64,000 bases of DNA from Epinephelus fuscoguttatus (GCF_011397635.1 NC_064772.1:16135035-16199034); one strand, 5' to 3'. Positions 1 to 47,578 are shown, counted from the first letter of the stretch. Numbers and translations: made by a program. Notes: a model not told the origin generated them from the letters alone.

Positions 1-1179
1 ACTTGTTTGCTTCTAAGCATGTTGTGACACTGTTTGATTTCTCTTTGGTATTAACGTTCAAAGACTAACGCTTAAAGCAATCTGACAGCTAGAATTAAGT
101 GTAAAACAAATGTGGGCTCTCTGTGTGCCCAAGAGAATCAGAACAAACTGTTAGAGCTCACTCCGATTTGCCAAAAACCTCTCTAGTGGTGGGTGGTGAC
201 GCCTACGCCTTGTTCACTGTTTTATCCTGTTAGGATTTTTTACTCAAATTACATAATGGACCAATGGCTGTTGCACTGCTGTTGGTTGTGTGAATTATTC
301 ACTACAGAAACTTGCTGCAGTCCTTTTGTGCCCTGCTACACTGATCTGCCCTCTTCTCACAGTGACTCAGTGAGGTTTCCTCGCCCACATTTTCCACCTG
401 TGTTCTGTTGCAGACCAGGTTTTTAATTAAATCAGGTTTATTTACATATAATTTTTTTTAGGCAGTGCTAAACACAGACAAGGGGAACAGATAATAATAC
501 AACTGGATCATACCTATGTTCTCAGGGTCCGCTGTCTCTTGATAAAAACTGAAATTGCAAGAGTTTAAGGGCCAGCTTTCCAGTTCAAACAGCAAAAGAA
601 CAAAGTGATATGAACTTTAGATTGCAGTTTGAAAGGTAAAAATTCCGTTCAGCCATTGCAACGATATCCATGTTTAAATTCAGAGAAGGCGTAGGTGTCA
701 CAGAGTATAACATCACTTTGCTTTAAGCTGTAGGTGGGTGATTTCAACATATTGACCTAAGGAAACATACACTGAACATTTGGCCTCAGGAAAAAGCCTT
801 GCTGAGAACATAAAACCCTTTGATGAAAGGTTTCCTTAATGAGTCATATTAAGAGGTTATCGAGCTGGGGAACACAGAACCATGGAAGCATAGATACGCT
901 CCCAATACGAGATGGAAACAAGTCTGCAGCCATGCTAGCAGCTCTGTGAAGCTATACCAGGTCCCCAGGCACACTCATAAGCCTTGCAGTTTTTTCCCAG
1001 TGGTCACTTGCAGTATTACAATAAAATCCCCTGTGGCCCAAAAAGCATTTTCCCCATGGACTCCAACTGTAAAAGAGTAAAACAGTTGACAGGGCACCTC
1101 CAACCTCTAAAGGTCAATTATGAATCTCTCTGTTCTGAATTTTTGTGACATGATCCCAGTGCAAAGTCTCTGAGCTGAT

Positions 1180-1520
1180 AGAAGCTCTTCTGGAGCCTCG
1201 CAGTGCTGGCCTGGTGTATATGGTACCTTCTTTCTGACCTCAGCAGGGAGAAAAGGGTATTATCTGAGTGGTTGGGATCCTTAATGATTCTCCTAGCCTC
1301 ATTCTTGCAGTGCCTGGTCCAAACATCCTCAAGGGTAGAGCAGTGCCTAATAAATATTCAGCCAAATGAACCACTCTTTGCCGGGGCAGGGCCTTGAGCT
1401 CCTGTTCGGTGCTGTTTTCGTACCAGGCAGTGATGTTCTCCGTCAGGATGCTCTCAGTGGTGCAGGAATAGAGATTTCTCAGTATTTGAGGGCATTTTGT
1501 CACTCCTAATGTCACATTTA
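1180..1520 (-). mobile_element. L2/CR1-clade LINE fragment, C-terminal RT-region coding remnant
   Basis: The minus strand reads LRNLYSCTTESILTENITAW, then ENSTEQELKALPRQRVVHLA. This is the CTIESILTGCITAWYGN-type motif found after the reverse transcriptase in fish L2-like non-LTR elements. A frameshift after the ALQRVV-like stretch shows decay. Confidence 0.7.
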
Positions 1521-2963
1521 CACTGGCATTTACACAAAGCTGTCGTGTTAAAGATCAGTGGGACATCCACGTGGCCCATTGCAGAGCCTGCAGCAAATCA
1601 ATAAAAGTTCACAGCATGGGCGAAGCAGCTTTGACGAGCCATGCTGCTGGCACATCACACAGGACGGCACTCCACATGTTAACAGTAATTAACCTTGATC
1701 CATGTCTCAAACTATGGGTACTTGAATTGAAGAGAACTGGGCCTGAAAAGTCCTTGAATTTAATGTTGAAGAAGGTTTGGAAACCCTCTAAAGTACTGCG
1801 AAGGTTGATGGGAATGTCATTAGTTTTGCAGGTAGTCATAAAATCAGCAACATCAGTAGCGACTTAAAAATGACTTCACCAAAGTTAATACCAATTGCAG
1901 GAGTACAAATCTGCTGCCATCCAATAAAAAGCCCTCATCTCAAACAGCAATTTATCCCTCTCAGTAATAGTTCCTAGGAGGCCAGTTGCTGAGTTGCTTG
2001 GTTGCTGTGTTCAGACCATTTCAGCAGAGTGCCTGGAGAAGGGAGCACAATTTCAAACACTCTTAAATGAAATATTATTGTATCACATAGATTTATAGGG
2101 CAAAAGTTTATATTAATAGATTACTATTCATGGGTTTACTTGTGTTTGATAAGTTTTGGAGGATGTGAATAGGAAGTATAATGTTGCTCTGGATTAATCA
2201 TTTGCAGAACTTTGCATGTTCGTGCTCTGTCTTACAGCATGATGCTGATGTGTTGTCCTCGTAGGACTGCACGAGTCCTGTAAACAGTGCCTGTCGGTTG
2301 TTCTAAGATAAAAACAAAAGGCCTTTGTGGTTTTGGCCACTTGTTACTGCACCAGCCTCACTGTAAGTGGTAGTTAGATGACTCTGTGGTTTCAAGAATT
2401 TGCCCTAAAAAGCACTTAAGGGCTCTATTATAAGCACATAATTGACCTGTTTCTATACATATATGATGTGATAGTTTCAGGTCAAGGGAAGTTCAGTGTT
2501 CAGACCAAAAATAATGAGTTTGGGAAACCAGATATCTCACTAGCTGCTGCTGTATTTATGGAGTGTTTTCTATTGATCCTCGCTGTCGAAGCACTTCAGA
2601 GAGGAGTTTGTTAGGCCGCAGGAGTTTAAATTGTTATCACTGTACCTCAGTATTGCACACTATGATGATTTACACTAAGACAATATAAATTAGTCAACTG
2701 TCAGAGATCTTGTTATTCCATATGTCATGGTAGCTACCCCAGTAATATCTTCAGTTGAATTTTTGCCATCAATAAGCAGGATGAGGTTATGGTAATATAT
2801 ATAGATTTTTGCATCGATGCAGCAGAGTTTCTTGATTTATCAGGGAAGTAATTAACTGGGTTTGCCAAAACTTTAGTCCATGTCTGGATATTTTGAGTTC
2901 ATTATGAAGAGAAATTACTTTACTGAGATAAAAGAGCTGAAACAGTTACTGCAACTATTATGT

Positions 2964-2964
2964 T

Positions 2965-3005
<41 letters not shown>
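2964..3005. repeat. (ATCA)n microsatellite
   Basis: About ten uninterrupted AATC/TCAA units. Confidence 0.97.
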
Positions 3006-3007
<2 letters not shown>

Positions 3008-3091
3008 TGAGTAGAAATTTGTTAGAAATGCCAAACATTTTCTGGTCCCCTTTTATACTGTATGAACAGATTTGCTGCCCTTTGAAACCTC

Positions 3092-3665
3092 CACACTGGC
3101 GACAGATGTAGCTGGAGGCAGTATGTTTTTTGGGGTTGTCCTTCCATCCCATTCTTGTGAACAGGATATCAGGAATGCTTTGTAGGAATTTTTCTCAAAT
3201 TTGGCACAAACGTCCACTTGGTCTCAAGGATGAACTGATTAGATTTTGCTGGTCAAAGTTCACTGTGACCTCACAGAACATGTTTCCACACAGAAATATA
3301 ACAGATAAAGTGGTGACACTTCATATCCAAAAGGTCAAAGGTCAACTTCACTGTAACATCATAATGTTCTGCAAAACTACTGTTCAGTGTCATAACTCAG
3401 GAACAGAAGGGGAGACATTTCGTGAGATACTGAATTGGTGACTCTTTTCTTGGGTGTCCACCTTGTTACTGTGTATAGATCTTCTGTGCTGCGTGGTTGA
3501 AGATGTGTGTGAAGCATCCATGTTTTAGAATTTGTAGCTTCTTTGCAGCAACATCCATATTTAAAGTATTGTCAGTTGTCATGGCTACATATGAGTCTGG
3601 ACAGACATGGATGTAAACTGTAACTTGACTGGTTGGCAGAGGCAAAAAGCTGCAAGGCGATAATA
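3092..3665. repeat. Interspersed repeat, family shared with 63.9-64.0 kb
   Basis: The opening (ggcgacagatgtagctggag, then gaggcagtatgtttt and cattcttgtgaa) recurs in the same orientation at 63890-64000. No coding potential. The superfamily is not recognised. Confidence 0.65.
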
Positions 3666-3959
3666 GATAGTAGTTGTCATTTATGGTTGTAAACAGCATA
3701 TTTAGCCTCTGTGTTTTTGAAATAAAAAAGGCATTTTCCAGAGCTTTTTGACATTTGGTAGAGTAAAAAGTGTAATCAATTTATCAAGAAAACAGCTGGT
3801 ATAATAGTTGTTAATGGAAATAACTCAGCTGCAGCCTACAAGATAAACAGCACTGATTATTATCACAGTGTAAAAATGACACGTACTGTTATACAGAGGA
3901 TTTTATCCATATCGCACAGTGAATATATTACCTTTTACAGTCTCTGAAGCATTTGCTGA

Positions 3960-4450
3960 ATCAGACCTAGGGGTTTTTTTTTAGTTTTGTTTTTTGTTTT
4001 TTGCTAAGAATATATTTATTGCATCTTTAACATAAAAAACAGAACAGCTCAGGCATAACGTGGCGAATAGAAGGAGTAGTTGAAAATAAGAATATAAGGG
4101 AAAAATGGAAAAAAGAAGAAAAAAAACAGGAAGTGTAGAGAGAGCTGATTTAGAAAACCCCTGCAATATAGAGGATGACAGTGTTGTTCCAACGTACTTT
4201 AAGTAAGGATCCCAAACTTTATAAAAAGCCCCTACTGAGAATTGAAACATACAAGAGATATAGTCCTTGGGAATACACTGCATTATAAGATTGTGCCACA
4301 ACTTTTTTGTTGGAGCAGCATCCGTGGTCCAGAACAGCAGAATACTTTTCCTGGCAGCAAAATTTAAAAGATTGAAAAGTCTCTTGTGTTTAATATTTGC
4401 AATATGACCATCCGGGAGTCCAGGTAGGAGGCACATAGAGTCCAATTCTC
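3960..4450 (-). mobile_element. L1-like LINE 3' end
   Basis: An open minus-strand frame reads NLLNFAARKSILLFWTTDAA, then PTKKLWHNLIMQCIPKDYIS and FYKVWDPYLKYV. This is the typical C-terminus of fish L1-clade ORF2. An A-rich tail (seen as a T-rich run at 3966-4002 on plus) marks the 3' end. The element is 5'-truncated, as is usual for L1 insertions. Confidence 0.75.
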
Positions 4451-5702
4451 AGACCTAGTTCTGTGTTACGTAATTGACAATGTTACGTGATGTATCTGTA
4501 ATTTTAAGCTCGTACGTCTATAAGATTTTGTACCAATAAAAGAGGAGACAGAATAATCACAAACATCAGAGATTTCCTAAATCAAACGTCATCATGGCTG
4601 GAAACACCAGTGTTGCTGCTGCTGTTGTGTGTGTGTAGGACAGTTGCAGCAGTCAGTGGTACAATCTGTTCATCCCACTTAACCTCATTTCTCTGTGTGT
4701 GCGTGCACTCTCTTGCTCTCACGCTCTCTCCCCCTCTCTCTCCATGTTACTCAATCACCAGATTACAGGATGCTCTCACTCTCTCACCCTTTTCATCCCC
4801 GCGTTGCCAGTGAAGGAGTGCGGAAAGGCAGGGCTCAGCAGGCTGCATTATGTCCCGCTCAGACATGGCAGCAGTGCGAGCGACGCTGCTCATTCACACA
4901 AAAGAGTCCAAACACGCACAAGCGGGAGCGCTCTCCAAAACACTGAACCCACACAGGGCTCAGACAAAATGTAGATAATCTCCCATCCAACAGGCGCTGT
5001 CAGCCAGACAAAGGGACAACACATGCATGCATATATGCACATACACATGCGCTCATGCGTATGCTAACACATGCATCCACGCAAGGGATATAAGGAGCAA
5101 ATTGACACTGTATGTTGGCGTCAGAAGCTTTTGTGTCGTAGATTAAATTTTGCTGTGGGGCTGAAAGTGGTCTTGACTCTTTGTAAATCTCTGTGGATTG
5201 GCATGATGTGGGATTAGCTCAGATTAAGATTATATTTTGTTCGTTTGTTTGGTGGGAGCGCTGTCTGAAGACTCCTCATTTGTTTTGAATCCGCAGACAC
5301 CGAGACTGAGCGCACAGGCTACAAAGCACTTCCTCTGGAGGCTATTCTCCCTTTTCTTACAATGCTAATGTAAAATATTTCTCGTCATCCTTTTGAAATT
5401 TATTTAGATCAAGGCAGACGGGAGGGTATTCTCTTGTACTGCGAGTGTGTTTACCAGTCTGTTCCCCACACCCACAGTGTCGAGGCAGTCTCTGCGTGTG
5501 CATCAAAGCCTCCATAAAACACTCACATGCGATTACCATAATGCAAAGTGTTCATACTCGTAAGTGTCCATGGCAGAGCAGAAGTCTTTATTCTCTGTGT
5601 AACAGCTCTGCCACATTATGCCTCATTATACCAAAAAAATCCTTTAAACACACCCTGAATTTCAACTCCAGGCTGAACTCTGCACCTCTCTTTGCTTTGC
5701 AG

Positions 5703-41866
<36,164 letters not shown>

Positions 41867-43600
41867 CAGCCAGAGAGACTTGCACTACACCTCTCCCTAA
41901 ATTGGGAGGTCCTGTAAATAGCTATCATAACACCTCTTGTCACATGACAAGTGTCCTAAAGAAAAAAAAACAACAAATCAACAACGAAGAAGAAACCCAA
42001 GAAGGCTCATCTAGCCATGGATGCCTCATCCATGCTGTACAAAGAATGTGTGTATTCTTCCTTTACCAGTATTATCTTAACCCTATAGCACGGCTCAGAC
42101 GAAGCCACTCTCAAACCCCTAGCACTTACCTAAAGTCTATGTTTATGCTGTTACTGTGTATATATGTATGTAAATATATATATTTGTGTGTGAGTGTATA
42201 TACATGTTTTATTGTACAAAACATGTACCATTGCTCTCTCTACCTGTCAGATTAAGCATCAGGGCGGTAGACTTTGAATTTTATCTGTATTGATTTTACT
42301 GGCCCTCATGAAATTATCAGCTTATATTTCTGGAAAAAGGACAAACATGAAAAGGAATGTGAAATAGGTCATGTCACTCTTTGTGTCTTGCATCCCTGTT
42401 TACCACCATAATTGACTGAAGAGGCTGGAGTCTCCCACTGATCTTCCCCCGAGCTGAAAACATTAAATGTACTCCTTGTTCTTGCTTGCTTTGTGTGTAC
42501 ACGTATTATGGTTGTTTTACAGTATAGAAACCTGCTGCTACTGTGTGGTGGAATATCAAAGCCTGTGGTTCACTGTAGGTCACTAATTTACTCCTTGTTA
42601 CACTGTTCACTGTGTGTATGCTCTGTGTGTGAACTCAACGCCATCTCCACAGTCCTTTGACCTTTTCTGTGCATGGTGTAACAATGACTGGAATTGAGTG
42701 GAGTGCTGCGTTCAAGGACGCTCACCTCAGGGTTTGAAGAGCCACTATTAAGCAGGACTACACAAAAAGAGGTATCCTGTTGTTAAAGCCACTATTAATG
42801 ACAAGTGCGGGAAACTCAAGAGGACATCTTAGCAATAACTTGATTTTCTGACAGGCTAGAAATTTCAACCTGTGTTCACAATTCAGTGTCTTGTTTAAAA
42901 AAACAAAAACAAAAAAAAAACCTCATGAGCTTGAAATTTTTAAGTTTGAGTCATGTAATATCATTCCATGTTACTGGATCCGATGCGTTTCCAGGTTTGC
43001 CTGTGAAGCAGAGATGTCTTTTAGAAGCACGGTGGACTTTGTAAAAGGCCGGAGAGCCGATGTATTTTCACCCAGTCCTCACTGACTTGCAGTTTTACCC
43101 ATGTTAAGGAACAAACCCATCAACCCATTGTATCATTAAAAGTGCTGTACGTCAACTCCGAGCCTGCTCTTTTGCTTTATAGCCATTATTCCATGTGGTG
43201 TAAAGATTTGTTTGTGCCTCCCTTTGGAATTCAGTCTCTGGTATGAAGTGCATTTTTAAGCAGCTCATTGAAGTTACTGTTGGACTCAAGAGAAAGACAT
43301 GGTAGATGTTTTGGGAAATATGCTTATTTGCATTCTAGAGAGAAAATCAATACCACTCTTATATCTGTCTGTTCAATGCAACCAAAGTCATGCAATGGTG
43401 GATTGTAGTTGAGTACAATTTTGAGGCAGTTTTATGCTGCTGTACATTCTATACTTCATTATAGATATATAACTTTTTCTTCTTCTTTTTTTTTTTTTTT
43501 TTACTTCTAGTACGTATTGCAGCTGCCCTTCCAAAGTCTGTACTGTTGCATGGAGTATGCATACACTTGGGACAAACATTAAATTTATCGTTATAGACTA
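41867..43600 (+). other. asap1: asap1 3' untranslated region
   Basis: Follows the TGA with no further splice sites or coding frames. ATTAAA-type polyadenylation signals occur at 43135-43140 and 43578-43583, and a weaker one lies near 42463. The true 3' end cannot be decided without transcript data. Part of the distal stretch (43300-43380) resembles an interspersed repeat seen again at 32.5 kb. Confidence 0.6.
43135..43140 (+). terminator. Candidate polyadenylation signal of asap1
   Basis: ATTAAA hexamer 1.27 kb after the stop codon, followed within 30 bases by a GT/CT-rich stretch. A second ATTAAA at 43578 could give a longer form. Confidence 0.45.
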
Positions 43601-43703
43601 CCCAAAAGCGAGTAACTTCAAACAATTATAACAGGAAGTACTGCTTATCATTACATCAATCGTCATTTTGTTGCCATTACTTGCAGGTCATTTACTTATC
43701 AGG

Positions 43704-44500
43704 TGGTGTTTCTCAAAGTCAAGGATCCTTCCTTGGAAGGACTCGTCCTACCAAGGAAGGATCCTACAGAGGCAAGACAAGAGTCTGTCCTAACATTCGA
43801 TGAACTCACGTGCATGCCCCCAGGTGAGCGTCATTGACTCTCCGGGGACAGAGGGGGTTCGAGGGAACTGTGATAATTTTGGCACTCTAATGTTGTACTA
43901 TTTGAACAAATGTAAGCAGTATTTTCAGAGTCATGTGACTTTAAGTGAGAATATAGCCTATTTCTAGATTATGCTTAAAAACAAAACAAAATAACAGGTA
44001 GGCTAGATTAAACCCTTGTAAAAAGTAGTTTTAGAATTCTGCTACCATGTGTAAAAAACAAAACATGACCTTACCCACTTAGCACTCCATCCCTGCTGTG
44101 ACTGATGAATTCAAAACCTGGTTTTATCTAAATCACATTTAAAAAATCTCATTTGGCAGTGGACACATTGGAAAATGAGGTTTCTGTCAATATTTTTTTC
44201 ATGCTTTTATAATAAACACTCCTGCAAATATTATCCCAAATAAATGACATGTATCTAAATCCTGCCAAGCTGTCACTGAAGCAGCCCCACCTTCACTTCC
44301 AGCAAATTGTACACAAAGAATTGTGGGTACTTTCTATCAGCTGAGGATACACACATGCAACCCTGAAAACTGTCTTAAGAGTTCAGTCCCCGGTAGAAAT
44401 TTGAAGGATCCTTGACACTGGAACGGTCCTAAGGTGGGACTTCATGACATCCTTATAATTCAGCCGTTTAAGGATCTGCCCTTGACTTTGAGAAACACCC
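43704..44500. mobile_element. MITE-like element with GGTGTTTCTCAAAGTCAAGG termini
   Basis: Left TGGTGTTTCTCAAAGTCAAG and right CTTGACTTTGAGAAACACCC are inverted over about 20 bp. The next 10-15 bp (aggatcc and ggatct motifs) match loosely. It interrupts a region whose two sides resemble the repeat at 32.5 kb. No coding sequence. Confidence 0.7.
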
Positions 44501-44712
44501 AGGGAGTCATTTCATACTATGGTGTTTCAACACCATGTAGCCTGTGGGAAATTTTAACACTTTTGCCACTGTATGCATTTAATTCAGCTAAGGCCACAGC
44601 CAGCAGCCATTAGCTTAGCACAAAGCTCTGACCAGTTGTAATAAAAGATGAGTAAAAGCTCACCAACATGTTTGTTTTAACCCGTAACAGACCATAGTGT
44701 AAAAGTTTTTTA

Positions 44713-44886
44713 AAGATATTTTTTGGGCATTTTTAAGCCTTTAATTGATAGGACAGACAAGTGTGAAAGGGGGAGAGAGGGAGAGACATGCAGCAAAGGG
44801 CCACAGGCTAGATTCGAACCCAGGCCACTGCGGCAACAGCCTTGTACATGGGGCGCCTGCTCTACCACCAAGCCACCGACACCCCC
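44713..44886 (-). mobile_element. tRNA-derived SINE, near full length
   Basis: Minus strand: A-box region TGGTGGTAGAGCAGG (44871-44857) and B box GGTTCGAATC (44820-44811), then the shared SINE body and an AT-rich tail ending ttaaaaatgccc. It is a SINE, not a functional tRNA gene, because the anticodon arm fold is absent. Confidence 0.85.
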
Positions 44887-45185
44887 ATAGTGTAAGAGTT
44901 TTGTGAGGACTTACTGCCTCAAGTCTCTGGTGGTTGCTTGGCAACTGCTCAGATTTGCTATTTACCTAGCTGCAGCTTTACATTTAACCCTACAGGTATG
45001 AGAGGCACACTTGGTATTTCCAGAAATAGCTAACTGTTCGTATGAGGAGGAAAAACCATGGTAAAGGCTCACTACTGTAGTTTCAAATTCTTTTACACAC
45101 CTTGCTGTGCAAAAAAGACAAAGTATTTGTTTCTACATTAACAGTAAAGAACATTAAAGACAAAAAGTTCATCTCCAAATAATTC

Positions 45186-45191
45186 TTTATT
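45186..45191 (-). terminator. Polyadenylation signal of the eEF1A-like gene
   Basis: AATAAA on the minus strand (TTTATT on plus), about 200 nt after the stop codon, followed by a T-rich stretch in sense. Gives a 3'UTR of roughly 210-230 nt. Confidence 0.6.
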
Positions 45192-45387
45192 TTGTTGTGT
45201 CAACAATTCACATAAACCAAAGTATACCATCCAACTCTACAACTTCTTTTGGATTTAACATTAACACAGGAATACATCACTTTTAAGACAACATAAATAC
45301 TTTGTGTCACAACACAAATTGCGTTTTACCAAATAAAACTGTTCACCAAAGCATCCATACCAGAATGTACTGGTAACCAAAAACAAA

Positions 45388-45497
45388 TTATTTACACACT
45401 TGGGCTTTGTGAAGAGGTTTTGACCCTTTGTCCTTCTCCACTGACTTGATGACGCCCACAGCGACTGTCTGCTTCAGGTCTCTTGCTGCAAAGCGAC
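45388..45497 (-). CDS. eEF1A-like exon 7 (C-terminus and stop)
   Basis: [20 protein letters not shown], then [15 protein letters not shown] and TAA at 45390-45388. The conserved [13 protein letters not shown] strand is followed by a tail unlike the family KVTKSAQKAQK ending. Acceptor CTCCTCAG. Confidence 0.93.
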
Positions 45498-47388
45498 CTG
45501 AGGAGAAAAACAATGAGTTGTTAAACACTGCGGAACATGGGTGAGATTTATTTTACATTAGGACTGAAGTGGATTTATGTACCTAAGGGAGGGTATGTGA
45601 AGAAGCTCTCCACACACATGGGCTTGATGGGAACCAGTTTGACTGTAGCAGCATCTCCAGACATCAGTATCTGCGGGTGGTCCTCCACTTTGTTTCCCGT
45701 GCGCCGGTCAAGCTTCTCCTTCAGCTCGGCAAAGCGACAGGTCACATGGGTGGTGTGGCAGTCCAGGACAGGAGAGTAGCCTGTTTTTATCTTCCCAGGA
45801 TGGTTCAAGATGATCACCTGAGGACAGAAACAAAATGTCAGCACAGGGAGGGCCACTACACATTAAGTAACGATTTTAACACCATTGAACCCACCTGAGC
45901 TTCAAAGCTGCTGACATCTGATGGAGGATCCTGCTGAGCGTTGCCAGCCACATCCCCACGCCGCAGGTTCTTGACAGCCACGTTCTTAATGTTGAAGCCA
46001 ACATTGTGTCCTGGCAAAGCGGCCTGCAGCCCCTGGTGGTGCATCTCAATGGACTTCACCTCAGCAGTGATCTTGGCGGGGGAGAACAGGAGGGTCATGC
46101 CAGGTTTGAGGACGCCAGTTTCAATCTTACCTACTGGCACAGTCCCAACTCCTAAGAGGATGAAAAAAAGAGCATTTTTTAAGTCAACTCCAGGTGTTAA
46201 AATTAAAGTTTAAAGCCATTTTATCAGCCAACAAACATTGTGACATTGTTTTTCTTCCCCTACTCTGCTCCCTCTGCTGCACCTGCATCTCATTGTCTTA
46301 ATGGAGCTCATCAATTAAGCTCACAAGCTTGGAAGCAGAGTCAAGGCAACATAAAAATTACATTAAAATTAAGGTTGAGCATTTCTAACCCCCAATTTTG
46401 TAGACATCTTGCAGAGGTAATCTAAGGGGCTTGTTGATGGTGCGCACTGGTGGTTGAATGGAGTCCAGGACCTCTAGAAGAGTTTTCCCACTTGCACTCC
46501 CCTCCTTTCGTCTGGATTTCCAGCCTTGGAACCAGGGCATCTGTGGAGACATTACTTTAGTTCAATGTGTTGCATGTCCTTTGCAGATATTCTAAATTTA
46601 AAACCATAGTTACCTTCTGAGTTGCAGTGATCATGTTCTCCCCAGTCCAGCCAGAGATGGGAACAAAAGGCACAGTCGTGGGGTCGTAGCCAATCTTCTT
46701 GAGGAAGCCGCTCACACCTCGCACCACTTCGTCAAAGCGTTTCTGGCTGTAAGGCGGTTCAGTCAGGTCCATCTTGTTCACGCAGACGATGATCTGCTTG
46801 ACACCCAGAGTGTAGGCCAGCAGGGCGTGCTCTCTGGTCTGACCACTTCTAGACACACCGGCCTCATATTCTCCTTTAGCTGCAGAGACCACCAGGAGGG
46901 CGACATCAGCCTGAAATTACATTTATGGTATAGGTATAAAAAAACAAAAACACTTAAGTATACAGTTAATATGCACTTTATGCTGCTTGCCTGTGAAGTC
47001 CCTGTTATCATATTTTTGATGAAGTCACGGTGGCCAGGAGCATCAATTATTGTCATGGTGTATTTTTGAGTGTTGAATTTCAGCAGAGATATGTCAATGG
47101 TGATCCCTCGCTCCCGCTCAGCTTTCAGCTTGTCCAGCACCCAGGCAAATTTGAAGGAACTCTTCCCCATCTGCCAGAGAACATAAAACAAATCTTGTAA
47201 CATGTTTTAAACAGTTTGAAGCAGCAGCTTTCTCCCTTCCTCACCTGTGCTGCAGCTTTCTCAAACTTCTCCAGTCTCCTCTGGTCGATGCCACCACACT
47301 TGTAGAGGAGGTGGCCGGTGGTGGTCGACTTGCCGCTGTCAACGTGACCGATAATCACCACATTAACATGAGTCTTCTCTTTTCCCAT
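45388..47388 (-). CDS. Divergent eukaryotic elongation factor 1-alpha (eEF1A family), complete
   Basis: eEF1A is the GTPase that delivers aminoacyl-tRNA to the ribosomal A site. Exons on the minus strand: 47388-47245, 47170-46991, 46910-46614, 46540-46390, 46151-45895, 45817-45583, 45497-45388. They join to 457 codons plus TAA. Visible motifs: P-loop GHVDSGKST (residues 14-22), switch I Thr72 in [13 protein letters not shown] switch II, NKMD (153-156), SGW near 194. Numbering stays collinear with human eEF1A1 (462 aa) until the C-terminus, which is shorter and ends KAQVCK instead of the usual Lys/Ala-rich tail. Notable changes are Lys36 to Gln, Trp78 to Leu, Gly151 to Cys, and Glu301 (glycerylphosphorylethanolamine site) to Ala. 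Glu374 and Lys55, 79, 165 and 318 are kept. It is an intact, spliced, functional-looking paralogue; the exact orthologue is unknown. Confidence 0.93.
45583..45817 (-). CDS. eEF1A-like exon 6 (domain 3)
   Basis: [38 protein letters not shown], then [15 protein letters not shown]. Glu374 is conserved. SFSDYPPLG of the family is SFFTYPPLG here. Acceptor TCCTCAG, donor GTACAT. Confidence 0.95.
45895..46151 (-). CDS. eEF1A-like exon 5 (domain 2)
   Basis: [20 protein letters not shown] through [20 protein letters not shown]. Domain 2 beta barrel. Position 301 is Ala (LQAALPG) where eEF1A has the modified Glu. Lys318 is kept. Acceptor CCTCTTAG, donor GTGGGT. Confidence 0.94.
46390..46540 (-). CDS. 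eEF1A-like exon 4 (domain 1-2 linker)
   Basis: [20 protein letters not shown], then [13 protein letters not shown]. 151 nt, leaving one G for the next codon. Acceptor CTCCACAG. The donor G|GTTAGA is off consensus, but it is the only one that rebuilds [11 protein letters not shown]. Confidence 0.92.
46614..46910 (-). CDS. eEF1A-like exon 3 (NKMD and SGW motifs)
   Basis: [37 protein letters not shown], then NKMD for guanine specificity and VPISGW. Ninety-nine codons in phase 0-0. Acceptor TTTCAG, donor GTAACT. Cys replaces Gly just before NKMD. Confidence 0.95.
46991..47170 (-). CDS. eEF1A-like exon 2 (switch I and II), GC donor
   Basis: [20 protein letters not shown], then RGITIDIS and [18 protein letters not shown]. 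Sixty codons in phase 0-0. The 5' splice site after Gln108 is CACAG|GCAAGC, a GC rather than GT donor. No GT alternative restores the frame. Confidence 0.94.
47245..47388 (-). CDS. eEF1A-like exon 1 (start, P-loop)
   Basis: ATG at 47388-47386 begins [20 protein letters not shown], the universal eEF1A N-terminus, which fixes the start; in-frame upstream codons are UTR. Donor CACAG|GTGAGG. Residue 36 is Gln instead of the usual methylatable Lys. Confidence 0.95.
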
Positions 47389-47480
47389 GGTTGAAGGTGG
47401 GTTTGCGAACCAAACAATTTGACTGTAGGCTTCTGAGATGAAATGACCACGTTCAAGCTTCCAGGTTCTTCTGTAAAATG
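47389..47480 (-). other. 5'UTR of the eEF1A-like gene
   Basis: The stretch between the expected start site about 25-30 bp after the TATA box and the ATG. The start context ACC-ATG-G is Kozak-like. A CAG-ended pyrimidine stretch around 47472 could be a UTR splice acceptor, but nothing requires it. Confidence 0.45.
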
Positions 47481-47506
47481 AATGTGGCCAGCCTGTAAGG
47501 CCTGAC

Positions 47507-47512
47507 TTTATA
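47507..47512 (-). promoter_or_regulatory. TATA box of the eEF1A-like gene
   Basis: TATAAA on the minus strand 119 bp before the ATG. A CCAAT motif lies 62 bp further upstream on the same strand (47578-47574). The spacing is typical of a TATA promoter. Confidence 0.55.
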
Positions 47513-47573
47513 AGCTCCACCTGGCCTCACAGGACTCTTGATTAAACACAGGAGTGCTGCTCAATTAAGCTTA

Positions 47574-47578
47574 ATTGG
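47574..47578 (-). promoter_or_regulatory. CCAAT box upstream of the eEF1A-like gene
   Basis: CCAAT on the minus strand, partly inside a perfect 16-bp palindrome at 47562-47577 (CAATTAAGCTTAATTG). The palindrome contains two opposed TTAA/TAAT-type cores. Confidence 0.4.

Larger units (their letters stand above)
1..5702 (+). other. asap1: asap1 upstream intron, no coding exon seen
   Basis: No stretch matches the preceding BAR exons of ASAP1, which must lie further upstream. Contents: L2-like LINE tail (about 1180-1520), TCAA microsatellite (2964-3005), interspersed repeat (about 3092-3665) and L1-like LINE tail (about 3960-4450). The rest is unremarkable. Confidence 0.7.

Noticed and set aside
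44811..44871. Possible tRNA gene on the minus strand (A and B boxes)
   Set aside because: The B box and body are shared with the copy at 19.8 kb and followed by a SINE tail; no proper tRNA cloverleaf.
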